Positions 1 to 12,056 of a stretch of 64,000 nucleotides of DNA are shown in pieces. The DNA lies in assembly GCA_015501585.1 (NCBI GenBank), contig JADNRY010000052.1, positions 229,230-293,229 on the forward strand, in the 5' to 3' direction. Numbering within the stretch: position 1 is the stretch's first letter; each line of letters starts with the position of its first letter. This DNA is from Rhodocollybia butyracea (Eukaryota; Basidiomycota; Agaricomycetes; Agaricales; Omphalotaceae). Below the pieces are notes generated by a model, which was given only the letters and a program-made list of their open reading frames with translations, did not search any database and was not told the DNA's origin. The position numbers were made by a program, and so were the translations under genes.

Positions 1-156
1 TAAAATTTTCCAGGTTTTGCCCAATCAGCCTGGATTGACACTAATAGTAAATAGAAACAAGACTTGCGTATCGTTACAGAGACTTGAACCACGCTCGCAA
101 GGGTTCTTTTGGTGTGCTCAATAATCACTTTCTGTGAATTTTCGAGTCCGTGTATT

Positions 157-615
157 TCAGAGAAGCCCACGAGAGATACGCACATCTACGAAGTTCGACA
201 AGATATCCTTTTTCTTCACAGCATTTCTCTTGGACGCTCGCACTTTCTTTCGATGGCCGATTTTCTCCAGTGGGCTCTTGAAATTGAACTTCATCGCTTT
301 GTGCTCTCGAATGATACTGTTGAATTCTGAGATTGCAGCCCGAGCGCTATCCCAGGAGAGAATATGATATAGACCAGCTCACTGCATGGCGAGGAAGGAT
401 AGGATGTACCTTTGCAGACATTCATCATATTCAGTAAACACGTCTTCTCCGAGGGTTGACTGAATCGATTTGAACCGTTTGGCATCTTCTTGAACATAAT
501 CCCTTTCGCGTCTTAAGGCTTGGTACTGCTCCGCAATAAATGTCGCAGGCTGCACAAACTTCATGGCGATGCCAGCAGCCCCGTCCAAGGCAGGATTGAG
601 AAGAGCGGTCTCCAT
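157..615 (-). CDS. small coiled-coil protein, paralogue A (131 aa, 2 exons)
   Basis: Two exons (615-410 and 346-157) joined across a 63-nt GT-AG intron give 131 residues. The start is the first ATG of the open frame. The N-terminal 25 residues are weakly hydrophobic; the rest is charged, probably helical, and ends in a very basic tail rich in Lys/Arg. I do not recognise the family. The intron falls in phase 2 just before an Ala-x-Ala-Ala motif. The protein encoded at 4355-4802 has the same length, the same intron position and phase, and the same order of charged segments, so the two look like diverged paralogues. Function unknown. The open, spliceable frame plus the paralogue make it likely to be a real gene. 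Confidence 0.6.
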
Positions 616-3460
616 TTGATATTTTGCAGACGAAGTAGGTACTTGTGATGCTGGATCTGAAGTTCCTACGAGTGAAAGGAGGGATATATGTTATAGAGCA
701 CCACAACGCCTGCCCCTCGTGTGTCCGAAACCTCTGCAGCGGTGCACCCATGATGCCTTATGTCGACTACGATCGAGGATTCACACGAGGTATAAATGAA
801 CGGGTAGGTAGTGGCGTTGCATACTTGAAACTAGGAGGATGAGAAACTGATTGGCTTTGAAGGTCAAGGAAGGAAGAAAAACGGAACGCAATTCGCTTGC
901 TTTACGCGTGAGCGATCTCTACATTTCGTTTGGGGTATCCGACATTTGGTGGAGTCATAATATCCAATGAGTGCACCAATGGCGGCTGACGACCTCGTAT
1001 ATGCTCACATACTCTGCCTTGCCAGGTGTGTGGGTAGATGGGTAGGCATGTGCAACACCAGCGTGACGAATTACAGGGATTTTAGTAGGTGCGAGAGACA
1101 AACGAGAGAACTGTTCACAACTGGGGGGAGGGGGTTTAAAGTTATGATTCTGTCATATGCTGCCCTTGATGCTGCCCAACAGTCAACAACTTCTAGCTAG
1201 CTTATATACCTATCCAAAGACTATTACTATCAGTATATGCGATATAAAGGAAACGAGTAAGTAACGAGCGAGTAAAAACGAGTAAGCAATGAGCGAGTAA
1301 ACTGCGATTAGGTAGTAAGTAAATGATAAGGTAATTATCAGGCGCCGATGGGCGCCAGAGTCAAAACGTTACAGCGTCCAAATGAACGCTGCCGAACAAA
1401 GTTGCTCTAAGATATATGTTGCAAGTCAGTATTAGGATTATACGCATGTTGGTCAGCGGAGTCTCCGATGTTACTGCGCTGGGAGGTTTGGCATGAGTGT
1501 AGGCAGCTGAACTCTGGATGAATTGGGCATGGGCAGGGCATAAGTAGTAGGCATGTTGGGCATGAGCACTTGAGCGTAGGGAGTTGAATGTATGTCTTGA
1601 TCAAGATGTGTGCAAGATGTGTGTACTGTGTCGTCGATACATGTGGAGTCTGTGTGGAGTGATGGTTGGGACGTTCAGACCGTAGTGAGTTGAATATTTA
1701 GATCGCAAAGTACACTCTAACTTGCTTGAAGTCTGTCTGAAACTGTCTGGACGTGGCTCAATATTCACCACAGACAGGCATAAAGAGGTGAAGCACCTGC
1801 ACGAAATTTCGCAAATTACATAATGCTTGCAAAGCGGTTCTTTTCGCTATTCGCAAGCGACGCCGTTCCCGGATTTTCGAGAGGATACGAAACCAGGAGG
1901 TTTGTTTGTAATCGAGAATAATGTCTCGGTACTCTCTGTCTGCCTGTCGGGCGCTTCAAGTGTTGTCAAAAATAAATAGAGATGAACGGTAAGGGCCCAG
2001 CTCCCCCATGGGCGACGCACCTTTGCAGAAGTGTTTGGTAGGCTGTCTCTTCCTTCAAGTCAACACTATCGGGCGGTACGCTTCGAAACCAGTCACTGGC
2101 AGATTTTTGAACACGATCTCTTACTCCTCGACGTGTTCGTTCGTGATGAGCAGTAAAAGAAGCTGGACGCCAGGTTAGTTGCATTGTGATATAGCAGGCT
2201 GCAGCTGCGAAAAGATAAGTACTTCAAGGAAACATCTAGTGGTAGTTATGCATCGGCAATAGTACACGATCATTATATACCATGCCCTTCACGCATGCTT
2301 CAGGCGCCGTTTATGCCCAGCTTCTCGCCAGATTGCAGGCGTACAACACAGTAGATAGCTGTACCATGATCGCCCATGCGCTCTAATGCTTGCTGCCTCG
2401 CGTCTTGACACGTTTAAAGATGATCGATTTTTCTGAGATTGAGCACAATTATCAAGGCTTTGGGACCAGGTTTATCAATGATGACAGTCAGTCTAGAAGT
2501 TTGAGAGATACCTGGTGGCGTCGAAAGCTAAGGAATTATGGTCGAAGACGAATGTGAGACAAAATTCTGTTGAACTGTACAGCTGTCACGAACATGAGAC
2601 TGAGATCAAACGTGAACCATACTTCTCGCTTCATAATGTTCCCTGGTCACTATTGTAGCAGATACATGTAATCACTCTGCAGCATACATACCTGCAGGCA
2701 ATTTTGTACATGAATTATTTGATGGCATACACTTGTACTGTGTAATAAATCCGGTTTCACGGTTTTATCAACTTGAAAATCACCATATACAACTTTACGT
2801 GAAGATTTATCGATTATCATTGGAACAGTTCCCGATGAACATCTCGGAACATCCGTGTCGCGGTAGTATCATGAAGTATACCTCCCTTCCATTACTGGAT
2901 GGCGTGATGCCAGCTTGATCATTGAGAATGGCAAGAGCCTCTTATATATTTATGGAAGGATCCAAGGAGGGAAGGATTTATCACATCATTCAAGTACCGA
3001 ATGGGCAGTACTAGGCGTGCCTTCCTTGCTTTTTCAGACAAGACTGTAGATTCATAGTCAGGATGGTTTGAAATGAGTGGTAAGGGGTAAAATCAGCTTG
3101 CCATGAGATAATTGTGTCTGCGGGCTCAATATCATTGGCGCAAAACCACACAACACAAGGTTCAGCTGTGTGATGTCCTTGATAGCTCTTCTCTGAGGGC
3201 TAGCTTGCATCACTATTGTCATACCAGAGAGGTTACACTGTACCGTGGTACGTGGTCGGGAAAAAGGCGAAGGTTTCCTTTGATATTCCAATGATTCCTC
3301 AGCTCTTTTCCAAGAAAAGGATTACCAATGTGTTTGACTGTGGGCCGCAAAACCTCAGCTTATTAACAAGGTTAGTACACCCGCAGCATGGCAGGAACGT
3401 TCGAATTCTATCAATGATAAAAGTCTTGTGCGGGACTTCAATCATACACATCATTAACAA
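616..3460. other. intergenic region, no convincing gene
   Basis: About 2.8 kb without a supported gene. At 1250-1320 there is a degenerate GAGTAA/GAGCGAGTAA short repeat, and around 1490-1570 several GGCATG/GGGCAT copies. A minus-strand open frame at 1966-2184 (72 codons, non-ATG start) has a protein-like middle section but no partner exon I can join to it. I see no RNA gene here. Confidence 0.4.
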
Positions 3461-3807
3461 GTGACGCTGGCGATTAGTACCTACCTTGAACGTACACTGG
3501 AGCACTTCGAATTCAAGTTGCAGCATGTTCGAGAGCGTTGTGCTCTGCTCCCCTGGCCTAATTCACAACTTACCGAGCCTCCTGTCCCTCTATCCGATAA
3601 AGAACAGGAATTTATGAAAGGGGTCCCTTTGTGGGCTTGGTGTTATGGACTGAGCGATGACTTTTCGCGCGTGGCTGGCCTCTTGCTCATTTTCAACGCA
3701 ATCTAGGTCACCGACACTGGGAAGCAGTGGAATGGCTAGCGGGATACACCTCCCTCGAAATGCCTCTTGATGTAGTCCGTTTACTAGTAAAGCCCATTCT
3801 GGGTTAG
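3461..3807 (+). pseudogene. decayed protein-coding fragment with one frameshift
   Basis: Two adjacent frames look coding. The first runs from about 3461 to the T-run near 3662; the second, shifted by one base, continues to a TAG at 3805-3807. The amino-acid content across the join is smooth (Trp/Leu/Glu-rich, helical-looking), and no GT-AG pair removes the shift, which suggests a single-base indel rather than an intron. I do not recognise the protein, and the 5' part upstream of 3461 is unclear. It lies between two members of the small coiled-coil family but shows no similarity to them. Confidence 0.35.
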
Positions 3808-4354
3808 TACATTAGATTTAAGCCAGAGATTCTGGAACCTCGGATCGTCGGACATACTGTGCACGGTGAAACTACAGACTTCCCATGCTTGTACCCTCTT
3901 CGACGCCTTGTAAGCCATTGAAAGGTTGCGTTGGACGCTCGTGTGGCATTTGGGACAATACTTCTCCCTTGCAAGTTCGACTGCACTGGATCTGTGTGCG
4001 TATTGGCTCGGATGCAGGTTTGGAATTTTCAGAAAGCAAGCGTTTATCACGGAAGGATGCGAGGTCGCGCAACGCATACAACCAAAAAATCAACTCACCT
4101 GTGTCAGTGACCGAAATTCCCGGCCTCACCAGCGTTAGTGCGAAATTCCCGGCCTTCGTGTACTGTATATAGTATGACTAAGGGTGAAAATTTGGTTAAA
4201 TGCGGTGAGCCAGTGTATAAGTACGAATGTTGCCTGTCATCAAACTATCATGAACTCGAGGCCAGTCCTATCACCCGCTCTTTGTTTAAGCGGTCGTTCA
4301 ATGCGCCTGATGCTAATATAGCTACACTCTTCTTCAACTACCACTGCAACATCG

Positions 4355-4802
4355 ATGATTGTCCTCCCACTTGTACTCGCCAGTGTCGGTGTTACAGCAG
4401 TATTCGGTGTCGTCGAAAGATTTGTTGGGTACTCTAAGTTCCGGGCTCGCCATGAACAGGCCTACAGAGAGCACAGGAAAGACATGGAGGAATATTCGAA
4501 ACTCTGGCAGTCCATTCCCACCCAGGAGCTTAGCAAAGAGGAGATGGAGAGATATCTTGAATATCTGGAAAGGTGGTTCGCTATTCATGTGGCTGGGAAC
4601 TATGCTGACTTTCTTTCTTGCTGAATACCGTAGGGCCCAAAGTGCGAAGGAAGCTCATCTGAACTTATTGCACCAGGACTGGACGGTATTTGAAAAATTG
4701 TTTCGCCGGAAAATTTTACGAGAAAAAAAGAGGGCGGCTCGAAAGGCTATAGACGAACTGAGTGACCATGTTACCGTGCGTTTATCTTTCTCAATCAGCT
4801 GA
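4355..4802 (+). CDS. small membrane-anchored coiled-coil protein, paralogue B (128 aa, 2 exons)
   Basis: Exons 4355-4572 and 4634-4802 flank a 61-nt GT-AG intron and give 128 residues. Residues 1-22 form one hydrophobic stretch (Ile/Val/Leu/Ala, ending at a Val-Glu-Arg), which could be a membrane anchor or uncleaved signal. The remainder is highly charged and predicted helical, with a Lys/Arg cluster near residue 105. No known domain is recognised. The phase-2 intron lies just before Ala-Gln-Ser-Ala, matching the intron of the minus-strand gene at 157-615 in position and phase. The two genes are probably paralogues facing each other across about 3.7 kb. Function unknown. Confidence 0.6.
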
Positions 4803-5499
4803 CATGATAGTTGGCTCATTGGATTCAAAGCAACTCTGGGATCGGACTCCACGAGCAGATTCCTCTGTTCACTGAATGCTCGTCTATCGGAGGTCTAATG
4901 TTTCGTTTGCTCGTTTCGTCGGCGGCTTCCCTCTGGTTGCAATAAATTGCATCTGTGTATCGAAGTGGGATGCTTGGGCGATGGACTATCATAGATATAA
5001 TTACATTTACGTTGTCACTACATGTTCGCTTGGAACCAAACTCCCTGCTTATTCCAAGTTAGGTGTTAATTCTCATTGTCAATTGACTCAATTCTACATT
5101 ACATGAGATTGAAGCCAGAAATTCTGTCACCCGGACTCCTCGTCGAGCTTACTGTACAGTGAAACTAAAGCTATTGCGTCGTCTTTGGATTTCAAAGGGC
5201 AGCGTATACGAGAGATGTGGAGGGAGACAAGTCGGATACGCCCTTTGTCTTTGTTTCGAAGTCAAATAACCTCGATAACTGGGTTCATCAAGTGCCTCTA
5301 AATTTTCTTTTTGAATCTAGATTCTTTCCAGACGCTGTAACGCTGTAACGCAGCCCGAAAGTTCCGAATCGTCTCAAATTTTAATCTCCGTCTCACTGTC
5401 TCAGGAGCCTGTACTAGACTTTAACCTTTCCCCACGCCCTCAAATGAGACCAATATCGCTAACGAGGCTTGAAATATCTCCCATTCACTGGTTGAAATG
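4803..5499. other. intergenic region with a short imperfect repeat
   Basis: No gene is supported. A stretch at about 5090-5165 is an imperfect copy of 3808-3880: both contain a GAAGCCAGAAATTCTG-like core followed about 30 bp later by a GTGAAACTA core. Nothing else was seen. Confidence 0.35.
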
Positions 5500-6212
5500 T
5501 TGGCAACTGAGGATGCGGCTTGTGCGCTGCTGACGGCATTGTCGCAGAGGTCCGTAGTGGTAGTCGCGGGAGACTCGAGGCGCTCAGTACAGCTCCGCTA
5601 TAAGTTGAAGGAACGCCACTTGTAAGAGGCAATGAGGATGAAGACGCACTGTTCCTGCCACTGGCCGGAACCAACGCAAACTCTTCAAACGCGCCTTTCT
5701 TCCAGCCACCAGCTAAGCGCTCCAAGACCTCCACAAACTCGGCTTAGACCATGGACCGTGGGGTAAAAGCACTGGATAACCCTCATCTACAGTCTGGATG
5801 GACCTAGGAGCGGCAGAAGAAAAGTTTCCAAGCATGAGGATCGCAAGCAGGATCGCATAGTGACATTCGACGAGTAATATGTGGTATATTGTTGTTAACA
5901 TTGTCGCAGATGCAGGGAAACGGCCATCCGCGAACGGAGGGGAAGTCGGTGACGATGCATAGTTGCCCGGTCGAGTCGAGTCTGAAAGCGCAAACGCATA
6001 CTCAGCGAATCCTCTCCGTTCAAATTCAAATTCAACCTCCCAGCACTACCCAAGCCTTTGCCCTTTTCACGACTCAAGTTGGCTTCGAGAGTATCAAATG
6101 TCCCAGAAAGCGCTCGTGCTCCCGGACTCTTCTGGTTCGGCCTCTCGATATACTTTCAATTTCGGTCCGTCAGAGGGCCCGAGTGGACCAGCGGGATTAC
6201 CATCTTAACGCC
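5500..6212 (-). pseudogene. partial, degraded copy of the TPR-like gene at 12057-15106
   Basis: This stretch matches roughly 12470-13218 of the intact minus-strand gene in the same order: a Gly-Pro-Leu-Gly-Pro-Ser-Asp-like segment near 6180, a Leu-Val-Glu-x-His-Tyr-like segment near 5880, a Met-Leu-Gly-Asn-Phe segment near 5840, Glu-Val-Leu-Glu-Arg-Leu-Ala-Gly-Gly near 5720, and the Ser-rich tract near 5640. The pieces sit in different frames with several indels, so no protein can be made. Only the middle of the parent's last exon is present; flanks and introns are absent. It is therefore a fragment duplication that has decayed, not a second functional gene. Confidence 0.85.
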
Positions 6213-6545
6213 TTACCTCAGGATGGAGAGGAATTCAGAGGAAAGAGACTTGCGTCGAGTTCTCGACTGATTCGGCGTAAAACTAGAAGATACAAAAGTA
6301 TCGTAAATAAGCTCAGTCATAAACAGGAACAGAGAACTCACTTTTTCGACGCGCTAACCACGACCAAGGAGGCTGTTGGATAGAATTTCGCTGGGGTTTG
6401 CGAGATGGTGGCAAGAAGTTCAAAAAAGAGGCTTATTTAAGTCGCATTTCCGGACCGTTTGAGACGAGAGGTAACTGAGACCACAACAAAATCCAGTAGA
6501 CTACGTGTCTAGATTATATTTCTTTGAAATACACCCTAGCTAAAA

Positions 6546-9082
6546 TTAAGGTGGCAGCTGAGACGCCTCAACCTTGTAATGGCCCGCTCGGAATAAGCAT
6601 ACCGATGGGTTCTGAAGAAGAGGGAAGTACCAGTGCTCTTGAATCGCTTGAAGATCAAGAACGAGAGGACTCTTCCTCTCCGCAAGATTAATACTATGAC
6701 TTAAAGGCAAGAAATTTAAACACTGAAACGCCCAGCAAATATCACACTCACGCTGTCTCCAAATGTGAACGTATGTTCTCCTTTGGGATCGTGGAATGAC
6801 AATGAGAACATGACAGGCTCTCATCCTCGCTGGGCAATTGAACTGCAATCTCCAACTTCAAAGCAGCTGAAGAAGGCGGATGGATTGTGATGGAATGAGA
6901 AGGAGGATGTGACAACTGAGACATAAGGGTCAGACAAGTATCATGCTTCAGGGTAAAAAAAAGGGGCGTACGATCAAAGGCCACCAGGTGAAGTATCGCG
7001 AACCATCAGCGCGTGCGCACTTCGTACATTCGATGAGCGGATTAACATCATAGATATCTTGCACCGTCGCAGTAACAGGATCAAGCCCACAAGCCTCTAC
7101 AACCATCTTCGATACGCGTGAGATTTTACGATTGATTCGAATCTTCTTGGATGTCCAGGGTCCACCATACAATTTCCTCCATCGATGTGGTAGGAAGCTA
7201 TGATGAAAGAGGGGTGCTTGACCGTACAAGCAACAATCATGGTAGAATATCTCAGGATAAAGTAATACTTCACCACAACCGCGAGCGTTCAAGTTGCATT
7301 CGAAAACTGATGTGGCAAGTTCTGGATTGCTGACAGTAGCTCCAGAGGTTTCCAAAAGAGTAACAAGCTCCTGAGTCTTTTCTGGCCTCCACTTCGCAAT
7401 GATATCGGGGAGACACTCGGAAACCTTTGAGGATACATCGGCAAGGGACGGGGGTGTTTGATAGGTGGGGTACGATAACATGCGCATAACAGGCCAGGAG
7501 TATAGCACGTCGCCAATAGCAGGTAACGGTTGTCGAAGATCTAAGGTGTCCCGTATTCCGACGTAGGTTTCGATAGCACAAGCATAGAGTCTTGCTAGGT
7601 AGTCTCGCCTTTCCTTGCTTTCACGAAGTCTCTGGTGTTTTGATAAGAGATCCACCAGCTCGTCTTTCATACGCCCCCAATCTAGATTGGGTAAATATTC
7701 CATTCGATGTTTGTTATGAATTCATACCGTGATCTGTGAGCGTTTTTGCTTGGTTGACCAGCCAATGGGCAGCGAAGTCGTTCTGATACTCCTTGTCCAT
7801 AAGTAATGCCTCATCGCCCCATCCATGTATGGATAATCGAGCTATGATGCTGTTTATACGGGCAAAGGGTCAGTACTGAAGTTTGACATCAATGATATAA
7901 GGATAAGTGGGCTTACTTTTCCTTCCGTTCCGTTCGAAGAGCATCCAGTTCCTTACTGCGATTACTCAATGTGGACTTACGCCACTGAATACACAAAACA
8001 GCGTGCTAAGGGTTTTGTCGTTAAATTTTCGATAACACATCAAGATTTAATGAAATGAAGACTGAACTTACCTCTTGAATAGCTTCAAGATCCTTCTCCT
8101 TCTGTTTTATCCATTCTTCTCGCTCAAGCTCAGTTCTCAATAATCGAAACTCTGTTTCAAATTTCTGAGCATATTTGTTACTCCCGACGAGTATTCGTTC
8201 TAACGATGCATGAGAGACGAGCGACACGATGGATATGAGAACTCACGCCCTCCGATTTGAACATACTCTGAGGGCAGGATACCCAGGTCGCGATATGCCG
8301 CAGGCTGTCGGGATAAATACTCCACATTGTCTTGAAGAAAGCTGTTTCCACGAGTGAACAACAAATGTAAGGAGACAGACAAGACCTACGTGGAACATTT
8401 GAGGCAAACCCTAGCACGGAATGTCCAAAGTATATTTTCACAGCCTTTGCGCTTACAGATCTGCGCACAAGGACAAAGAGTAATCAGTCTTCATGGAAGA
8501 ATCGTCACAATAATGCACTTACATAGCAATATGCATCGAACAGCAGGTGAGCATACTGAGGTTCGTTTAGATCATCCGGCCGGGGGGGAAGTCCATCAAC
8601 ATTTTCACGGGCAGAACGCCAAATGTACTCGTAACGTCTGCTCATGAGAATGGTTCGAAGGTCCTTCGATGTCCGGGAAAGGCAAAGAAGATCTCCAGGT
8701 TCGACGCAACAGAATATCTGACAGACAGTGAGCCTAACCCTGGAACTATAGGCTGAGTCTATAGCCCTACCTCGAGGATCACATCGAACGGAACCTCTTT
8801 CGCTAACCATTCAAGTAGCCCTCGTTTGCCTTTGACACGTCTAAATTCTTCAGGCATCCGCTCCTTGGAGTTGGGTTTTTTGATTGGTTCAATCTTACGA
8901 GCACTGTGGGGGCTGTTGTCTACATCTTGAGCCTTTGCCTTTAACGAACCGGATTTTTGGAAGCTAGTTCTGGCTCGTTTGCGCGAAGGCTTTTCCTGAT
9001 GAGCCACATTTCCTATATCGACATTCTTGTGACCACTAGTGTTATCGGTGGTTTCAATCGTTCCCTCTGATCGTCGAGCCAT
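6546..9082 (-). CDS. F-box protein with cysteine-rich (zinc-binding) segments (670 aa, 10 exons)
   Basis: Exons (minus strand): 9082-8771, 8717-8523, 8460-8390, 8341-8247, 8199-8072, 7984-7917, 7849-7728, 7681-6972, 6915-6752, 6693-6546. All introns are 46-87 nt with GT-AG ends, and the sum is 671 codons including stop. Residues 1-90 are a basic, Ser/Lys-rich tail. Residues about 93-140 resemble an F-box (Leu-rich helix, Pro-Phe-Asp-Val-Ile-Leu-Glu, then Leu-Leu-Cys-Leu-Ser-Arg-Thr-Ser-Lys). A Cys-x4/5-Cys plus Cys-x2-Cys cluster follows at about 170-192, a Cys-x2-Cys lies near 560, and a C-terminal Cys-Ser-His-Cys motif with spaced His lies near 603-620. F-box proteins are substrate adaptors of SCF ubiquitin ligases. 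The architecture resembles large Agaricomycete F-box families whose substrates are unknown. Confidence 0.82.
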
Positions 9083-9519
9083 TGCAGAATAGGGACAAAT
9101 AGTGGTACTGGTAGTAGTACCACTGTTCAGTTCCACATTACCTAAGTTTGATAGACTCGTGACTCGTGTACGCCACAGCTTAAACTACTATAGTACTACT
9201 AGTCCATATGCATAATCTTCCATCATCTGATCAGATTCGAACTAAACATCAATTGGGCAAACACGGCTATGAGGCAAAGTAGAATAGAAGAATAGTAGAG
9301 GTTTTGGGGACACTTCAAGGAGACTTCTAATTCTAGTTTATAGCACTCATGCATATATCAGCAGGGTTCGTTCAAGTCAAATCGGTAGCTCTACTTCCTG
9401 CGTATCGGAAGTTGCAAGTACTTGGAACTTTCAAATGATATTCATTCAGTTCTACAGTAAAACATGGAATGTAGTACTAGTTCGATCATGGGGCGGAGCC
9501 GACTACTGCAGCTATTCGT

Positions 9520-10941
9520 TTAATCGATAGGCTTGATTGGCTGGGACATTGGGACCTTCTGGAGTGTCATTGCATTCAACATTCCAACGAAAGGTTCCGT
9601 TCCATCTCCCTAATCAAAAGTCAGTTTATACCACATCCAAGAATGGGTAGTACATACAATGTGACTGTGAGGAAATCCTGCATCGAACGGGATAACACCC
9701 TCCAAGAATTGGATTTGTTCCTTAGTGAGCGAGATCTTCAATGCTTGTACATTCGCTTGAAGATGCTCGATCTTCCTTCCTCCTATGATAGGGAATACAT
9801 AAGGTGTCTTCTGCATCACATACGCGATAGCAACTGAGAGAAACGTTCAATGAAGGTGAAAGGCCCCGTTAAAGCGAAACGCACCGGCACCAATGTTGCT
9901 ACCTACTCCTACTTCGCTGGCAACCTTTTCCAAAGCACGGGATATCTTGACTTCTGCTTCGTTCCTTTGCCAGTCGCCCAACATGGTACGCCCATTCTCT
10001 CCGCTTTCCTTGCGTCGTTGTTCTTCAGCATCGGTGCGCAATTTGCCTTGACCGAGGACACCCCAGGGCGCCAGAGCTAAGCCTGCAGGTTGTAAGGAGC
10101 CCAGATTTAGTAAGATATATGCGTGATTTGCTGGCAGATATACCTAATGAACGAGCCATAGGGATGATATCCCGTTCAAAGGAACGATCAAGGACATTCC
10201 AGAGCCCCTGGTAGACAACGAACGGGGTTTTGCCATTGCTTCGGGCATACTCGTTAGCTTGAGAAACCACCCAAGCAGGGGTGTCGGATATTCCCTATGC
10301 GAATTATATTAAGCACATAGATGAAAGTGGTAGTGGAGTTTGCTTACAAGGTATAGAACCTTTCCTTGGGTCACAAGCGAATGGAGTCCGTCCATGACCT
10401 CTTTGATAGAGGTATCGTAGTCCCACCAATGGACATACAACAAGTCGATGTAAGATGTACGGAGCTTTTTCAAGCTAGCTTCGACGCTGATATGCATCGA
10501 TTTGAGGTTGTTTCCCGTGTAATTGGCCTTTTGGGCGATGGAATCATTGCCACGTTTGAAGTTCGTCGTGAACTGTACAGTTCAAGATTAGCAAATCTGA
10601 CGAGCGATATATGTAACCGATTTCGTTTTTTTCACCTTTGTGGCAACAAAAACCTGGTCTCTGATTCCTCGTTTTTCCATCCATTCCCCGATGAACCCTT
10701 CAGAAGTTTCGTCTTGGTAGTTATTCGCCGTGTCGATGAAGTTTCCGCCCATTTCAAAGTAGGTGTCGAGGAGCTTGAAACTGGCGTCCTTGTCCATGGA
10801 GCCCATGAAGTCGTTCCATTTGTCTCCGATGCTCATGGCCCCAAGGCATAGCGGGGAGAGGTGTACCCCAGCGTTGGGCGAAAGTACGCGAAGTACCCCG
10901 AGCTTGGTGGGTGGAGGAGGCGCAGGCAGAAAGATGGACAT
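9520..10941 (-). CDS. aldo-keto reductase, aryl-alcohol dehydrogenase type (379 aa, 6 exons)
   Basis: Exons (minus): 10941-10636, 10572-10348, 10294-10144, 10082-9891, 9833-9658, 9609-9520. Introns are 48-63 nt and the total is 380 codons including stop. The fourth donor (GTGCCG) is weak; an in-frame alternative lies about 12 nt upstream. The AKR catalytic tetrad is visible as Asp70 and Tyr75 (Phe-Ile-Asp-Thr-Ala-Asn-Asn-Tyr), Lys102 and His150 (Leu-Leu-Tyr-Val-His-Trp-Trp). The C-terminal part has the family's Ile-Ile-Gly-Gly-Arg-Lys NADPH-site loop. Length and motifs fit the fungal aryl-alcohol dehydrogenase/norsolorinate-reductase-like branch: NADPH-dependent cytosolic reduction of (aryl) aldehydes to alcohols, often linked to lignin-derived aromatics. 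The exact substrate cannot be told from sequence. No pathway partners lie next to it. Confidence 0.9.
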
Positions 10942-12056
10942 TGTTTTCTTTGGAAAATGGAGCTAAGATGGAGTGCTAGTGTGTCTGTTTGGATTCTTTT
11001 GACAACTTGCTTGTAACTTTGAACGAACATCTTTTATAGCCTAGGTTAGACTGACGCAACCTGACATGGACTTTCGGCAATTCGTCGTCGTCAGTGTGTA
11101 CTGCCGGACTGTGTAATTATCCATAACGAAGCCTTCTACTTCCTCCTCTGGTGTTCCTGTCAGCGTCAATCAGCGCAAACTTTTTATAGTTTGATTAAAG
11201 TACTATGACAGTCGAAGATCCACGTATTAAATTTGAGGGGTCACTGGTACCGACCTCGCAGTGGCGCTATGAAAAAGATATCTGGATTCTGAATAGTCTC
11301 TGAAGGCGATAATCCCAGCCTATTCCAGTCGGCTTGGAGCGGAGGTGTATACCAGTGGAGCAAGGGGCTGAGTTGCAGCCTGCAGGACGATACTTCAAAT
11401 TGAAAGAACCACCAGTGTCTGTACTACGTGATTGGGACTGTGAAGGATGTACGCGTAAAGCTTTCAAAGCTTCAGCGCTCACATCTCGAGGTGCGGTCAA
11501 GTTCGGTCATGTCAAAGCTGGGTTTACGAGGGTTAGCGCTGGTCAGCGGCAAGCAATTTATGTACAAACCCATTTGTCAATGTGAAATATTTTCATTGAG
11601 AATATCAAAATATGATGAGATGTACGCGTAAAGCCTTCAAAGCTTTCACAACTCGAGGTCGGTCATGGTCGGAGAGATCAAACGCCGGGTCTACAGTTTA
11701 GCGGCAGGCATTCGTGTACACACCCGTTCAATTGTCAATGAGAATATTTTCATCGAGAAACATCATCAGCTTATAACTACCTTTCTACCAACACATGCAT
11801 GTGTGGTTATCTTCGAGAAAAACGGGTACTTTGTCACAACTGACTACCGGTAAGTGCTGGGCAGACTGGTTATTATTTCATTATATACTAAAATCAAAAA
11901 AAAGGGTAGAAAGTAAGATATCGATATCGTGCGGTACTCTCAGATTACCAAGACCCCCGTACGTCGCATAATCAAAAGAAGCATCCAAGAACACACACCA
12001 CACCATCCAAGAGCGCACCATCCACACCAACCAAGAACACACTAATAGTAGTAACA
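10942..12056. other. intergenic region with a diverged tandem duplication
   Basis: No gene is supported. The region holds the upstream side of the aldo-keto reductase gene and the downstream side of the 959-aa gene. A diverged tandem duplication occupies about 11444-11775 (listed separately). At 11975-12050 there is a CA-rich stretch with repeated CACACCA/CCAAGA words. Confidence 0.4.
11444..11775. repeat. diverged tandem duplication, two units of about 160 bp
   Basis: Unit 1 starts at GATGTACGCGTAAAGC near 11446 and unit 2 at the same word near 11620. Both continue through a TTCAAAGCTT core, an (A)CTCGAGG word, a GGTCATG word and a closing GTCAATG..AATATTTTCAT block near 11575 and 11740. 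The copies differ by many substitutions and small indels. No coding potential is conserved between them. Confidence 0.7.

Noticed and set aside
1407..1604. Cys/Pro-rich minus-strand ORF
   Set aside because: It is produced by GGCAT-type short repeats and has no ATG-supported or splice-supported structure.
5459..5734. Independent small gene at 5.5 kb
   Set aside because: Its sequence is a framesh-ifted copy of part of the 959-aa protein, so it belongs to the pseudogene.
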